Assembly: GCF_001435845.1 (NCBI RefSeq)
Contig: NZ_CM003596.1
Location: 2,119,137 to 2,183,136, forward strand
DNA from: Psychrobacter sp. P11G3
GTDB lineage: Bacteria > Pseudomonadota > Gammaproteobacteria > Pseudomonadales > Moraxellaceae
Length of the DNA: 64,000 nucleotides
Direction: 5' to 3'
Made by a program: the position numbers and the translations under genes. The notes under the pieces are model-generated. The model was given only the letters and a program-made list of their open reading frames with translations. It was not told where the DNA came from and did not search any database. Within the stretch, counting starts at the first letter, position 1. Every line of letters begins with the position of its first letter. Positions 18,790-27,360 of this stretch are shown here, in pieces.

Positions 18790-20505
18790 TTATGCAGCAG
18801 ACAGACTACGCAGCAAAAAGCGTTGTATCTTGCCACTTGGCGTTTTTGGCAGCTCGGTCACAAACTCAACCTCACGCGGATAGGCATGAGTGGATAGACG
18901 TTTACGTACCAGCTCTTGGATTTCTTTGGCGATTTGCTCACTGCCTTCGATGCCATCTTTTAGTACCACATAAGACTTGATGGTATGGCCGCGCACTTCA
19001 TCGGGCACACCTACCGCCGCAGACTCTGCGACTGCTTCATGCTCTAATACGGTATTTTCAACATCAGTAGGCCCTACACGGTAACCTGCGGTAATAATAA
19101 TGTCATCATCACGTCCTGAGAACCAGTAGCTGCCGTCACTATGACGCTCGACCACATCGCCTGTCAGATAATAGTCATCTACAAAGGCTTGCTTTTCATT
19201 CCAACTATAACCACGGAAATAAAACGCTGGTGACTGACTGACCACGACTGCCAGTTGCCCTTGCTCACCATCGGGCAGTACATTCATATCATCATCTAAT
19301 ACGACTAGCGTATGACCTGGGAGCGCCATACCCATCGAGCCAACAGGACAGTCATGCGCCAGTGCATGATGCGCACAGCAGGTCATGCCGGTTTCTGTTT
19401 GCCCATATTGGTCTTTGACTTGGCACGCCAGATAGGTTTCAACCCAGTTGACCACTTCGGTATTCAGTGTCTCTCCTGCCGAGTTGGCACAGCGTAAAGA
19501 CAGCTTAGCATTAGTATCGTTATGAGCGTCTTCATTAATAATATCAAACACACCACTAGATTTCATCATTCGAAATGCAGTTGGTGAAGAGGCTAAATTG
19601 GTAATCTGATGTCGCACCATAAAATCGCGCGTATTAGTCGCGTCAAAGCCTACTTCATTAAAGTAAGTCGTGATACCCAATAGCAGCGGCCCTGTGATGG
19701 CATAGTACAAGCCATATGCCCAGCCTGGATCTGCCATGTTCCAATATTGATCATCTTCGCGTAGGTCGATGGCATAACGCATATATAGGTAAAAAGCAGG
19801 TAATGCGGCTAGCGGAACGCTGACCCCTTTTGATTTACCAACCGTACCAGAGGTAAACATTTGCAAGAATGGCGCATCCGTATCAAGCATCACTGGTTCA
19901 ATCGTTTGCGACTGTGCTTCCATAGACTGGCCATAATGATCGTCACCCCATGTCTGGGCATCTTCTATACTGCCGACAAATACCATTTTGGTTTGCTCAG
20001 CCAAATCTTCAAACTTACTGCGATTTTCTAAGTTAGTAAAAACGACTTTGGTGTCGGCTTTGTCCATCCGATATTTGATTGAATCATAGCCAAAAGCGGT
20101 AAATAGCGGCTGATATACCGCCCCGATACGCCATGTCGCCAATACAACGGTCAGCAGCTCTGGCGTGCGCGGTAGCATCGTCGCTACCTTGTCGCCCGCT
20201 TTTACCCCATACGACTGTAGCAAGTTAGCGATTTGAGCACTCGCTTTGTCAAGCTCACCAAAAGTCATGCGCGTTATATTGCCTGCGGTATCTTCGTGTA
20301 CTAACGCAGTATTGTCAGCGCGGCCATCACGTACATGACGACCACAACAAGCCATATAAGCATTTAAACGATCATCCACATGCTCGCCAAATATTTCTGA
20401 CAGCAGTGTATCCATATCAAAATTATTATAGTAATCGGTATAGTTTTTTGGTGTGACGATAGTATCTGTATCAATATTCGTCGGAGTTTGAGAGGCGGTG
20501 TTCAT
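18790..20505 (-). CDS. AMP-dependent acyl-CoA synthetase
   Basis: The 571-residue enzyme belongs to the ANL adenylating superfamily. It shows the P-loop motif TSGTVGKSKG near residue 217, YGQTETGM near 370, YLTGDVVERHSDGSYWFSGRDDD near 450 and the C-terminal catalytic Lys in TPSGKIQR. Layout and length resemble acetyl-/propionyl- or medium-chain acyl-CoA synthetases (AcsM type). It activates a carboxylic acid with ATP and CoA, and the SDR gene downstream may act on the same carbon chain. The start fits. An 8-bp inverted repeat upstream could be regulatory. Confidence 0.87.
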   Translation of the reverse strand: MNTASQTPTNIDTDTIVTPKNYTDYYNNFDMDTLLSEIFGEHVDDRLNAYMACCGRHVRDGRADNTALVHEDTAGNITRMTFGELDKASAQIANLLQSYGVKAGDKVATMLPRTPELLTVVLATWRIGAVYQPLFTAFGYDSIKYRMDKADTKVVFTNLENRSKFEDLAEQTKMVFVGSIEDAQTWGDDHYGQSMEAQSQTIEPVMLDTDAPFLQMFTSGTVGKSKGVSVPLAALPAFYLYMRYAIDLREDDQYWNMADPGWAYGLYYAITGPLLLGITTYFNEVGFDATNTRDFMVRHQITNLASSPTAFRMMKSSGVFDIINEDAHNDTNAKLSLRCANSAGETLNTEVVNWVETYLACQVKDQYGQTETGMTCCAHHALAHDCPVGSMGMALPGHTLVVLDDDMNVLPDGEQGQLAVVVSQSPAFYFRGYSWNEKQAFVDDYYLTGDVVERHSDGSYWFSGRDDDIIITAGYRVGPTDVENTVLEHEAVAESAAVGVPDEVRGHTIKSYVVLKDGIEGSEQIAKEIQELVRKRLSTHAYPREVEFVTELPKTPSGKIQRFLLRSLSAA

Positions 20506-20813
20506 AAGCTAATCCTTTAGCAATATCAGGTAACTGGTAAAATGGTATTTATGATTGCAAAACGGTCACATCCTATAGACCGTTTCATAGATTCGTATTT
20601 ATCATGCTCTATTAGTAACGCATTTTTACGTTTATTTCAATACATAACGTATCATTTTTATTTTATAGAAATAGAGATAGTCTATAACTAATTATCATTA
20701 ATTCGCTATAAGTCCGCTAAGACACCTACAATCAATAGCCAAAGTACTGCCACATATTTTCAATTTCCTATTAAAGAATTAACACTTCAATATTATTGTC
20801 TAAAACCTCACAC
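20506..20813 (-). other. Spacer between acyl-CoA synthetase and topoisomerase IB genes
   Basis: No gene is seen in this 308-bp AT-rich gap. It holds a perfect inverted repeat AAACGGTC (20560-20567) / GACCGTTT (20578-20585), 55-80 bp upstream of the acyl-CoA synthetase start. This could be an operator or a leader hairpin. The rest is featureless. Confidence 0.4.
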
Positions 20814-21944
20814 TTAAACATCAGCTCTTAAAAACCCTAATAACGCTTTCTCTTCACAACTTTGGTATTTTTTGGTTCGACCACGGCGTGCTTGTTTGTA
20901 AGTTTCAAAGAATTGCCCTGCCAAAAAGCGCTCAATGACAATGGGATGAATATAAGAGGCACGGCATACGGTTGGTGTGTTGCCTAGCTCTGCTGCCACA
21001 CTTTTTACCATATCAGTGACTAATTGCTGTCGCTCAGCGCTTTCTGGTGCACTGGCTAGTATGCTAGCGCCTGCCGTCGTTTGTAGCTCATCATATAGGT
21101 AGCTTGCCGCGAGCACACTGGCCATCCATGTGCGAAAATCCTTTGCGCTGTATAGCTTGCTTTCGCAGTCCATCCCGCACGTGTGCATCCGTAAGTAGTT
21201 ATTGATATCGCTACTGTCAACGACTTGCTTATGTCCGTTGTCATCTAAGTATTTGAATATTTGATAGCCTGGTAGCTCAGAACAGGCCTGCACGATGTCA
21301 ATTAATCGCTCGTCTTGTAGCTCAATATGATGCTCTTTTGCACTTTTGCCGACGAAATCAAACGCCAGTCCATTGTCGGTTTCACTGACATGCTTGCTGC
21401 GTAGCGTACTCAGACCATAGCTTTTGTTTTGTTTGGCGTAGCGGCTATTGCCAATACGAATCAAAGTAGTCTCTAGTAATTTAACAACGGCAGCAAGCAC
21501 GTTGGTGCGCGATAAGGACTCTGCTTCCAAATCTGCCTCCACCTGCGCGCGTAGATTGGGCAGTGCCTCTGCAAATCCTATCATCGCATCAAATTTTGCT
21601 TGGTCACGGATGTTGTTCCATGAGGGATGATACAGATACTGTTTACGCGATTTTTCGTCTCGGCCTGTTGATTGCAGATGGCCTCTTTCATCTTGACATA
21701 TCCACACCTCTGACCACATGGGCGGTATCACCAATGCATCAAAACGCTGACGCAATGCTTTGTCTTTGACGGTGTTGCCCGTTGCATCACGATAAGTAAA
21801 GCCGCGACCCCAACGTCTACGCTCGTAGCCTGGTTCGTCGTCACTCACATAACGCAAATTGGCACGGCGTGCGAGATGTTCATAATCATGACGCACGTCT
21901 TTGGTCATTGTCTGCTGGCTAGTCTGTAATTTTGCCTTTGTCAT
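20814..21944 (-). CDS. DNA topoisomerase IB (poxvirus-like type)
   Basis: The 376-residue enzyme relaxes supercoiled DNA of both signs through a 3'-phosphotyrosine link. It shows the bacterial TopIB pattern: an N-terminal domain with RWGRGFTYRD and the conserved PPMWSEVWIC, then a catalytic domain with GNSRYAKQNKSYGLSTLR (catalytic Arg), the conserved FVGKSAKEH (catalytic Lys region), KDFRTWMAS and the nucleophilic tyrosine in CRASYIHP. Length is usual for bacterial TopIB. Type IB enzymes are patchily distributed in bacteria and non-essential. It seems to be transcribed alone. Confidence 0.9.
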   Translation of the reverse strand: MTKAKLQTSQQTMTKDVRHDYEHLARRANLRYVSDDEPGYERRRWGRGFTYRDATGNTVKDKALRQRFDALVIPPMWSEVWICQDERGHLQSTGRDEKSRKQYLYHPSWNNIRDQAKFDAMIGFAEALPNLRAQVEADLEAESLSRTNVLAAVVKLLETTLIRIGNSRYAKQNKSYGLSTLRSKHVSETDNGLAFDFVGKSAKEHHIELQDERLIDIVQACSELPGYQIFKYLDDNGHKQVVDSSDINNYLRMHTCGMDCESKLYSAKDFRTWMASVLAASYLYDELQTTAGASILASAPESAERQQLVTDMVKSVAAELGNTPTVCRASYIHPIVIERFLAGQFFETYKQARRGRTKKYQSCEEKALLGFLRADV

Positions 21945-22092
21945 AAACCTATATACCTTTAAGAATTCATGGTTTTAGCATAATTAATGACGGTAGTTTT
22001 TGCTGTTTATTTGGCACAGACAAAGTGTAATGCTGTGTAAAATATGGTTTTCAGGATAGTAGCTTAAAATTCATTTGAAATATGACACACAA

Positions 22093-22125
22093 AAAAACGC
22101 CAAGCATAAAATACTTGGCGTTTTT
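22093..22125. terminator. Terminator after ppnP
   Basis: AAAAACGCCAAG (22093-22104) pairs with CTTGGCGTTTTT (22114-22125), with A/T runs on both sides. It lies just downstream of ppnP on the minus strand. Confidence 0.88.
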
Positions 22126-22155
22126 CGTTTTGATACTGCTATAACTTAGAAGTCG

Positions 22156-22440
22156 TTATTTACCGTATACACATAAGTAAGCGGTTTCGACGTCTACTTT
22201 TACTTGGAACTTTTGATTGGCTTCAACCGTGAATTGCTCGCCAGCGTTAAACGTTTGCCACTCATCACTTTCTGGTAGCTTAACAGTCAATGCGCCACTT
22301 ACCACACTCATGGTTTCGAATTCACTGGTGCCAAACTCATATTCACCAATTTCCATGACGCCGACAGTCGCAGGCTTAGTAGCCGTTTGAAAGGCAATAG
22401 AAGTCACTTTATCATCAAAATAATTATTAACGCTTGGCAT
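22156..22440 (-). CDS. ppnP: Pyrimidine/purine nucleoside phosphorylase PpnP
   Basis: The 94-residue small cupin corresponds to the UPF0345/YaiE family, shown in E. coli to split many nucleosides into base and ribose-1-phosphate. Family features present are the N-terminal [26 protein letters not shown] and [16 protein letters not shown], and the end AYLCVYGK. The length is typical. It lies 77 bp downstream of prfB on the same strand and ends at a terminator, so it may share the prfB transcript. Confidence 0.92.
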   Translation of the reverse strand: MPSVNNYFDDKVTSIAFQTATKPATVGVMEIGEYEFGTSEFETMSVVSGALTVKLPESDEWQTFNAGEQFTVEANQKFQVKVDVETAYLCVYGK

Positions 22441-22517
22441 AATTTTCCTTAATTAAATGTTAGTTGCTATTTTAATTAGTTACTATTTTAAAGCGGCTGC
22501 TTATTTAAGACAGCTTT

Positions 22518-23613
22518 TTACAATCCTGCTTTTAGACTTGCTTCAATAAACTGATCGAGATCACCATCTAGTACCGCACCAGTGTTAAAGGTTTCAACAC
22601 CCGTACGCAAATCCTTGATACGAGAGTCATCGAGCACGTATGAGCGAATTTGACTGCCCCAGCCGACATCAGACTTACCGTCTTCGACCGCTTGCTGTGA
22701 TTCCATACGTTTTTGCATTTCAAGCTCATACAGCTTAGCACGTAGCATCTTCATCGCCGTGGCTTTGTTACCATGTTGACTACGCTCGTTCTGACAGGTC
22801 ACTACCACGCCCGACGGCTCATGGGTAATACGTACCGCAGAATCTGTCGTGTTTACGTGCTGACCACCCGCCCCAGATGAGCGATAAGTATCGATACGTA
22901 AATCAGCCGGATTGATATCAATCTCGACATTGTCATCGATTTCAGGTGACACAAACACCGCAGCAAACGAGGTATGACGACCATTATTACTATCAAATGG
23001 TGATTTACGTACCAAACGGTGGACACCAATCTCGGTGCGCAGCCAACCAAAAGCATAATCGCCTTTGATCTCAATCGTTGCCGACTTAATACCAGCCACG
23101 CTACCTGATGACACTTCAATTACATCTACTTTAAAGCCATGTGCTTCTGCCCAGCGCGTATACATGCGTAGTAGCATTTCAGCCCAATCTTGTGCTTCAG
23201 TACCACCACTGCCTGACTGAATATCCAAGTAGCAGTTATTTGGATCCATCTCACCGCTAAACATCCGACGGAATTCTAAATCAGCAACACGTTTTTCAGC
23301 GCTATCTAGCTCGCTCTGCACGTCGGCTAGCAATGACTCATCTTCTGCTTCGACTGCCAACTCTAACATGGCAGACGCATCTTCTAGTGTCGTTTCAAGA
23401 GAGACCACCACATCGATGACACCGTCAAGGTGACTTTTTTCTTTATTAATTTTGGTCGCGCGCTCTGGATCGTTCCATAGCTCAGGGTTTTCTAACTCTA
23501 AATTGACTTCTTCTAAGCGTTCTTGCTTACCATCAAAGTCAAAGATACCTCCGCAAATCCTGCCCACGCTCTGATAAGTCTTTAATTTGCTCTTGATACG
23601 GATTGATTTCCAT
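22518..23613 (-). CDS. prfB: Peptide chain release factor 2, with programmed +1 frameshift
   Basis: RF2 ends translation at UGA and UAA. The gene is split over two frames. ATG 23613 opens 24 codons (MEINPYQEQ...LRRYL) that end in an in-frame TGA at 23541-23539. The slip site CTT-TGA-C, preceded by an AGG anti-SD stimulator in CGGAGGTAT, shifts translation to the long frame ending at 22518. The joined product is about 364 residues (E. coli 365). It has the codon-reading loop SPF (in RKSPFDSNN) and the catalytic GGQ (GAGGQHVN). The shift is autoregulatory: low RF2 leaves UGA unread and favours slippage. AGGA lies before the ATG. Confidence 0.96.
23535..23552 (-). promoter_or_regulatory. prfB programmed +1 frameshift site
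   Basis: On the minus strand the sequence is AGGTATCTTTGAC, which contains CUU-UGA-C, with the SD-like AGG three bases before CUU. This matches the conserved bacterial RF2 recoding signal. Confidence 0.95.
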
Positions 23614-23737
23614 AAATGTTCCTGTTTTTCTAATAAAATAAATAACGCATGTGGCGCTATTTTAAATGAGATTGAGACTAAATGGTTCGCTAATTATCAC
23701 TATTGCCAATGTTGCTACTATTATTAGATTGGACAGC

Positions 23738-24439
23738 CTATATTGACCAATCTTCTACTGCCCAGCGATGTGCCAAAGCATGCGCATGTAACGCGTCATC
23801 AGGTGACACACAAACGGCCACATCAGCCCATTCAAGTAACGGAATATCATTTTTGGAATCTGAATACGCGTATGTTTTTTCAAAGGTGATGCCAGAGGCT
23901 TGCTGTTTATTCAGCCATTTATCCAAATGGTATATTTTACCCGCTTGGAAGTTTGGTCTGTCAATTAGCTTACCTGTATAGCGATTGTCTTTGATCTCTA
24001 GCGGCGTCGCCAATACATTGGCAGCTTCAATACCAAATCGCTTGGCAATGGCGGATACTACAAAATCATTGGTCGCAGAAATAATCACTACATCGTGCCC
24101 TTGCTCAATGTGCTGGCACAACGCTTCCATCGCTTTTGGGCGAATATGTGGCTCGATTTCGCTTTTGATATAGTCTTCTCTTAGCTCATCAAGTCTATCA
24201 AGCGGCAGACTACTCAAAAACTGCGCAACGAATTCATTGTACTCTGTCGCGTTTAGTGTGCCTTCAATATAATCATTATAAAATTTCTGGTTGGCAGTGC
24301 GGTACTGCGCCTCATCGACAAGGTCATGCTTTACGATATACTCGCCCCAGAGATAATCGCTATCGACATCAAGTAATGTATGATCTAAATCGAATAATGC
24401 CAGTTGTTTTTGTTTTGTTTGTACTTGATTTGCCTGCAT
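23738..24439 (-). CDS. HAD-IB family hydrolase (phosphoserine phosphatase-like)
   Basis: The 233-residue cytoplasmic phosphatase shows HAD motif I FDLDHTLL (residues 16-23, Asp nucleophile and Asp acid/base), motif II Ser-Ala-Thr in VIISATNDF, and motif IV YSDSKNDIPLL. A helical cap follows motif I, placing it in subfamily IB near SerB/CicA proteins. The substrate is unknown; a phosphoserine or lipid-phosphate role is possible by family. It lies 125 bp upstream of prfB on the same strand. Confidence 0.85.
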   Translation of the reverse strand: MQANQVQTKQKQLALFDLDHTLLDVDSDYLWGEYIVKHDLVDEAQYRTANQKFYNDYIEGTLNATEYNEFVAQFLSSLPLDRLDELREDYIKSEIEPHIRPKAMEALCQHIEQGHDVVIISATNDFVVSAIAKRFGIEAANVLATPLEIKDNRYTGKLIDRPNFQAGKIYHLDKWLNKQQASGITFEKTYAYSDSKNDIPLLEWADVAVCVSPDDALHAHALAHRWAVEDWSI

Positions 24440-24596
24440 GGTGAGACCTTATCGTTGGTTGCGAAAAAATATGAATTATTTAATAAAATTGGGTACATTA
24501 TGCGTTAAGGCTGAGCGTATTAATTGAACAGTCTATTAATGAAATAAGTATGCGCCCTATCGTCTATCTATTTAAACTTAGCTCGTTTACTTACCC

Positions 24597-25133
24597 TTAG
24601 TCAGGCATCGCTATTTCTGTCAAGCCTGTTTTAAATTTCTGGCAACGCTCAGCATAATGTAGCGCTGACATTTTTAGCATGGCTGCTTGCTCATCGGTCA
24701 GCGTCTTGACCACTTTTGCAGGCGCGCCCATCACTAGCGAGTTATCAGGAATAACCTGACCTTCAGTAATCAAGGCTTTTGCCCCTATCAGACAGTTTTT
24801 ACCGATTTTGACATTGTTAAGTACCACAGCGCCAATGCCAATCAAGCTATTATCACCGACTTCACAGCCATGTAACATAGCCAGATGACCGATAGTCACG
24901 TAATTACCAATAGTAACTTTGATACCTGCATCAGTATGAATCACACTGTTTTCTTGCACATTACTATAGTCACCGATATGGATACGATCGTTGTCACCGC
25001 GTATCACTGCACCGAACCAAATATTGGCTTGATGGCCTAAATATACATCACCCATCACTTGTGCTGAGTCTGCTACCCAACCGTTGAACGGTGCAGCAAA
25101 CTCAGGGGTTTTGTCTAAATACTGATAAATCAT
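24597..25133 (-). CDS. Gamma-class carbonic anhydrase family protein
   Basis: The 178-residue left-handed beta-helix protein has repeated hexapeptides (for example VTIGNYVTIGHLAMLHGCEVG). It carries the three zinc-ligand histidines of the gamma carbonic anhydrase/YrdA/PaaY group in VIHTDAG and GHLAMLHGC, and ends in a helix. Such proteins form trimers in the cytoplasm. Carbonic anhydrase activity is proven only for some. It is divergent from carA across a 502-bp spacer. Bicarbonate is the substrate of CarAB, so the neighbourhood is suggestive but not proof. Confidence 0.87.
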   Translation of the reverse strand: MIYQYLDKTPEFAAPFNGWVADSAQVMGDVYLGHQANIWFGAVIRGDNDRIHIGDYSNVQENSVIHTDAGIKVTIGNYVTIGHLAMLHGCEVGDNSLIGIGAVVLNNVKIGKNCLIGAKALITEGQVIPDNSLVMGAPAKVVKTLTDEQAAMLKMSALHYAERCQKFKTGLTEIAMPD

Positions 25134-25396
25134 AACGACTCCTTGTCATCTTCATTATTGTTATAACAAACGATCATAAAAATTGGGTTTAGCGCTGCGC
25201 TGTCCATTGTGGCAAAGCCAACTGTGAAAATCCAGCGCTATTAATACACGCTGGATGTTGATTTTGATAAAAGAGAAAGGAGTCAGTGGCCGCTTAGGCT
25301 ATTTTATAAAGTCGATATATTTATAAAGACCTCATTATTAGCTATGAAATGACTATTAATCCAGTAAATCGGCTAGCTATAACCGTCTATTTTGTA

Positions 25397-25402
25397 TATA
25401 AT
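25397..25402 (+). promoter_or_regulatory. Candidate -10 box of the carA promoter
   Basis: A perfect TATAAT lies about 30 bp before a possible leader peptide ORF and about 235 bp before carA. No good -35 box is seen at the normal distance, so the promoter may need an activator. Confidence 0.4.
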
Positions 25403-25431
25403 ACGCAAAATCTGTGCCTAAGCGAGCGGAC

Positions 25432-25485
25432 ATGATGCAAGTTACCTATTCACTATCTAGTGGGTTTTGTAGTTTTCATCAATAA
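25432..25485 (+). CDS. Possible carA leader peptide (17 residues)
   Basis: A short ORF reads MMQVTYSLSSGFCSFHQ after GAGCGGA. It is rich in pyrimidine-rich codons (TAT, TCT, TTT, TGT, TTT). AAGCGAG (25420-25426), over its ribosome-binding site, can pair with CTCGCTT (25492-25498), which is followed by TTTT just after its stop. This layout suggests attenuation, as proposed for pseudomonad carAB (from memory). Translation is unproven, and the remaining leader up to 25635 shows nothing else clear. Confidence 0.35.
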   Translation: MMQVTYSLSSGFCSFHQ

Positions 25486-25635
25486 TGTCTTCTCGCTTTT
25501 TTGTGGAAAATTTTTGTGTATCGCCCTTTTTTTACTTTTATATGACAACAGTCAAATGCCGTAAATAAAAGGATACGGAGCAATTTTAGACCAACAAAAC
25601 ATGATGGCACTCACCAATAATAGCGGAGGCAATCC

Positions 25636-26877
25636 TTGAATTCATCGGTAGAAACACAAGCAATTTTGGCACTAGCAGACGGTACAATTTTTCGCGGTGT
25701 CAGTATCGGCAGCCTAGGTCATCGTGTTGGTGAAGTGGTATTTAATACCGCCATGACAGGGTATCAAGAAATTCTAACCGATCCAAGTTATGCGCGACAG
25801 CTGGTCACCCTAACTTATCCGCATATCGGTAATACAGGCACCAATAGCGAGGACACAGAATCTGGCAATGGTCACAAAGTATGGGCAGACGGTCTTATCA
25901 TCCGTGATGCCACCATGGCAACCTCTAACTTCCGTAACTCAGAGTCACTTAGCGACTATTTACAGCGTAATGAGACAGTGGCTATCGCTGAAATTGATAC
26001 GCGTCAGCTAACACGTCTATTACGTGATAAAGGTGCACAGAACGGCTGTATCATGACTGCCTCAAACGGCGAGACGATCAGTAGCGACGATGAGCAAAAA
26101 GCGATTGAGTTAGCAAAAGGCTTTGCAGGTCTAAAGGGTATGGACTTGGCAAAAGAATGCTGCACTACAGAGAACTTTGAGTGGACAGCGGGTACCTGGG
26201 ATTTATCAGACACCCTACTCAACCGCGATATCCCTGGTAGTCATGATAGTGGTACTGGCGGCTTCTTTAAGCAACTCGGCACTCACATCGATTCTAAATA
26301 CAACGTCGTCGCTTATGACTTCGGTAGCAAAACCAACATCCTACGCATGCTCGTTGACCGCGGTTGTCACGTAACGGTTGTACCAGCACAGACCCCTATC
26401 GCAGATGTGCTAGCAATGAACCCAGATGGCATCTTCTTATCAAACGGCCCTGGCGACCCTGCAGCTTGTGATTATGCTATCGATGCGGTACGCCACATCA
26501 TTGGGCAAACTGACGTACCAACGTTTGGCATCTGCTTAGGCCATCAGCTGATTGGTTTGGCTAGCGGTGCAAATACCATCAAAATGAAAACGGGCCATCA
26601 TGGTGCCAACCATCCAGTACAAGATTTGGCGACTGGTACGGTGATGATTACCAGTCAGAACCATGGCTTTGCGGTTGATGAAGACACGCTACCTGACAAC
26701 GTTAAATCTACCCATCGTTCATTATTCGATGGTACCAACCAAGGTATCGAGTTGACCGATAAGCCTGTATTTAGCTTCCAAGGTCACCCAGAAGCCAGCC
26801 CAGGTCCACATGACTGCGCGCCATTGTTTGATAAGTTTGCGGATATGATGGCAGGTGCCAAAACAGCGTCAGTATAA
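25636..26877 (+). CDS. carA: Carbamoyl-phosphate synthase small subunit
   Basis: CarA hydrolyses glutamine and passes ammonia to CarB for carbamoyl phosphate. The start is TTG at 25636, fixed by a strong GGAGG six bases upstream; E. coli carA also starts with TTG. The 413-residue product has the N-terminal CPSase domain ([14 protein letters not shown]) and a class I glutaminase with Cys300 in GICLGHQL, plus the His and Glu in GHPEASPGP. It is about 30 residues longer than E. coli CarA, with an insertion at about 180-220 (TTENFEW to LGTHIDSK). carB follows, but a small unrelated gene sits between them. Confidence 0.96.
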   Translation: MNSSVETQAILALADGTIFRGVSIGSLGHRVGEVVFNTAMTGYQEILTDPSYARQLVTLTYPHIGNTGTNSEDTESGNGHKVWADGLIIRDATMATSNFRNSESLSDYLQRNETVAIAEIDTRQLTRLLRDKGAQNGCIMTASNGETISSDDEQKAIELAKGFAGLKGMDLAKECCTTENFEWTAGTWDLSDTLLNRDIPGSHDSGTGGFFKQLGTHIDSKYNVVAYDFGSKTNILRMLVDRGCHVTVVPAQTPIADVLAMNPDGIFLSNGPGDPAACDYAIDAVRHIIGQTDVPTFGICLGHQLIGLASGANTIKMKTGHHGANHPVQDLATGTVMITSQNHGFAVDEDTLPDNVKSTHRSLFDGTNQGIELTDKPVFSFQGHPEASPGPHDCAPLFDKFADMMAGAKTASV

Positions 26878-26912
26878 ATTGGTTTTAGTAAAATAAATTA
26901 AGGCTGAAATTT

Positions 26913-27308
26913 GTGAAAATTATATTAAAGTTACTTATAACTTGCTCTATTTTAGTTATGACATCCAACGTAAATGCTGCAAATAAGCTCATGTTGTTTG
27001 GTGATACAAATAATTCAGAGTATCTAGGTTGCCTAAGCTGTTCGGAAATATCGCCTGACTCGATTCATAATACTATTGGAAAATATGGTTCAGAAATTTC
27101 ACCTCTATCTATTCATAACACTATCGGTAAATACGGTTCAAGTATCTCAAAATATAGCCCATGTAACACTATTGCAAATAGCCCACCAGTTATAGTTGAC
27201 GAAGATGGTGGTTTTTATGGATATTTGACTTTAAACAGCATATTACCTAAAGCTACAAACGATCAAGAAACTCTTGCTTGGTTGAAATATAAAGTTTGTT
27301 CTAACTAA
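26913..27308 (+). CDS. Small secreted protein with three 16-residue repeats, between carA and carB
   Basis: The 131-residue product starts at GTG 26913 (AAGG nine bases upstream). It has a clear signal peptide (cut after about residue 23, NVNA). Three tandem 16-residue units follow: SEISPDSIHNTIGKYG (44-59), SEISPLSIHNTIGKYG (60-75) and a degenerate SSISKYSPCNTIANSP (76-91). Then comes PPVIVDEDGGFYGYLTLN and a Cys near the end. Similar YGS-xxS-xxS-xxN repeat proteins occur as uncharacterised secreted proteins in many bacteria. It is AT-richer than its neighbours and interrupts the carAB operon with gaps of only 35 and 52 bp, so it is probably co-transcribed and may have been acquired. Function unknown. 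Confidence 0.75.
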   Translation: MKIILKLLITCSILVMTSNVNAANKLMLFGDTNNSEYLGCLSCSEISPDSIHNTIGKYGSEISPLSIHNTIGKYGSSISKYSPCNTIANSPPVIVDEDGGFYGYLTLNSILPKATNDQETLAWLKYKVCSN

Positions 27309-27360
27309 AAAACATAACTTTAATAAATAACTTTACTTATCCAAATTCTAAGGTGTTTCA

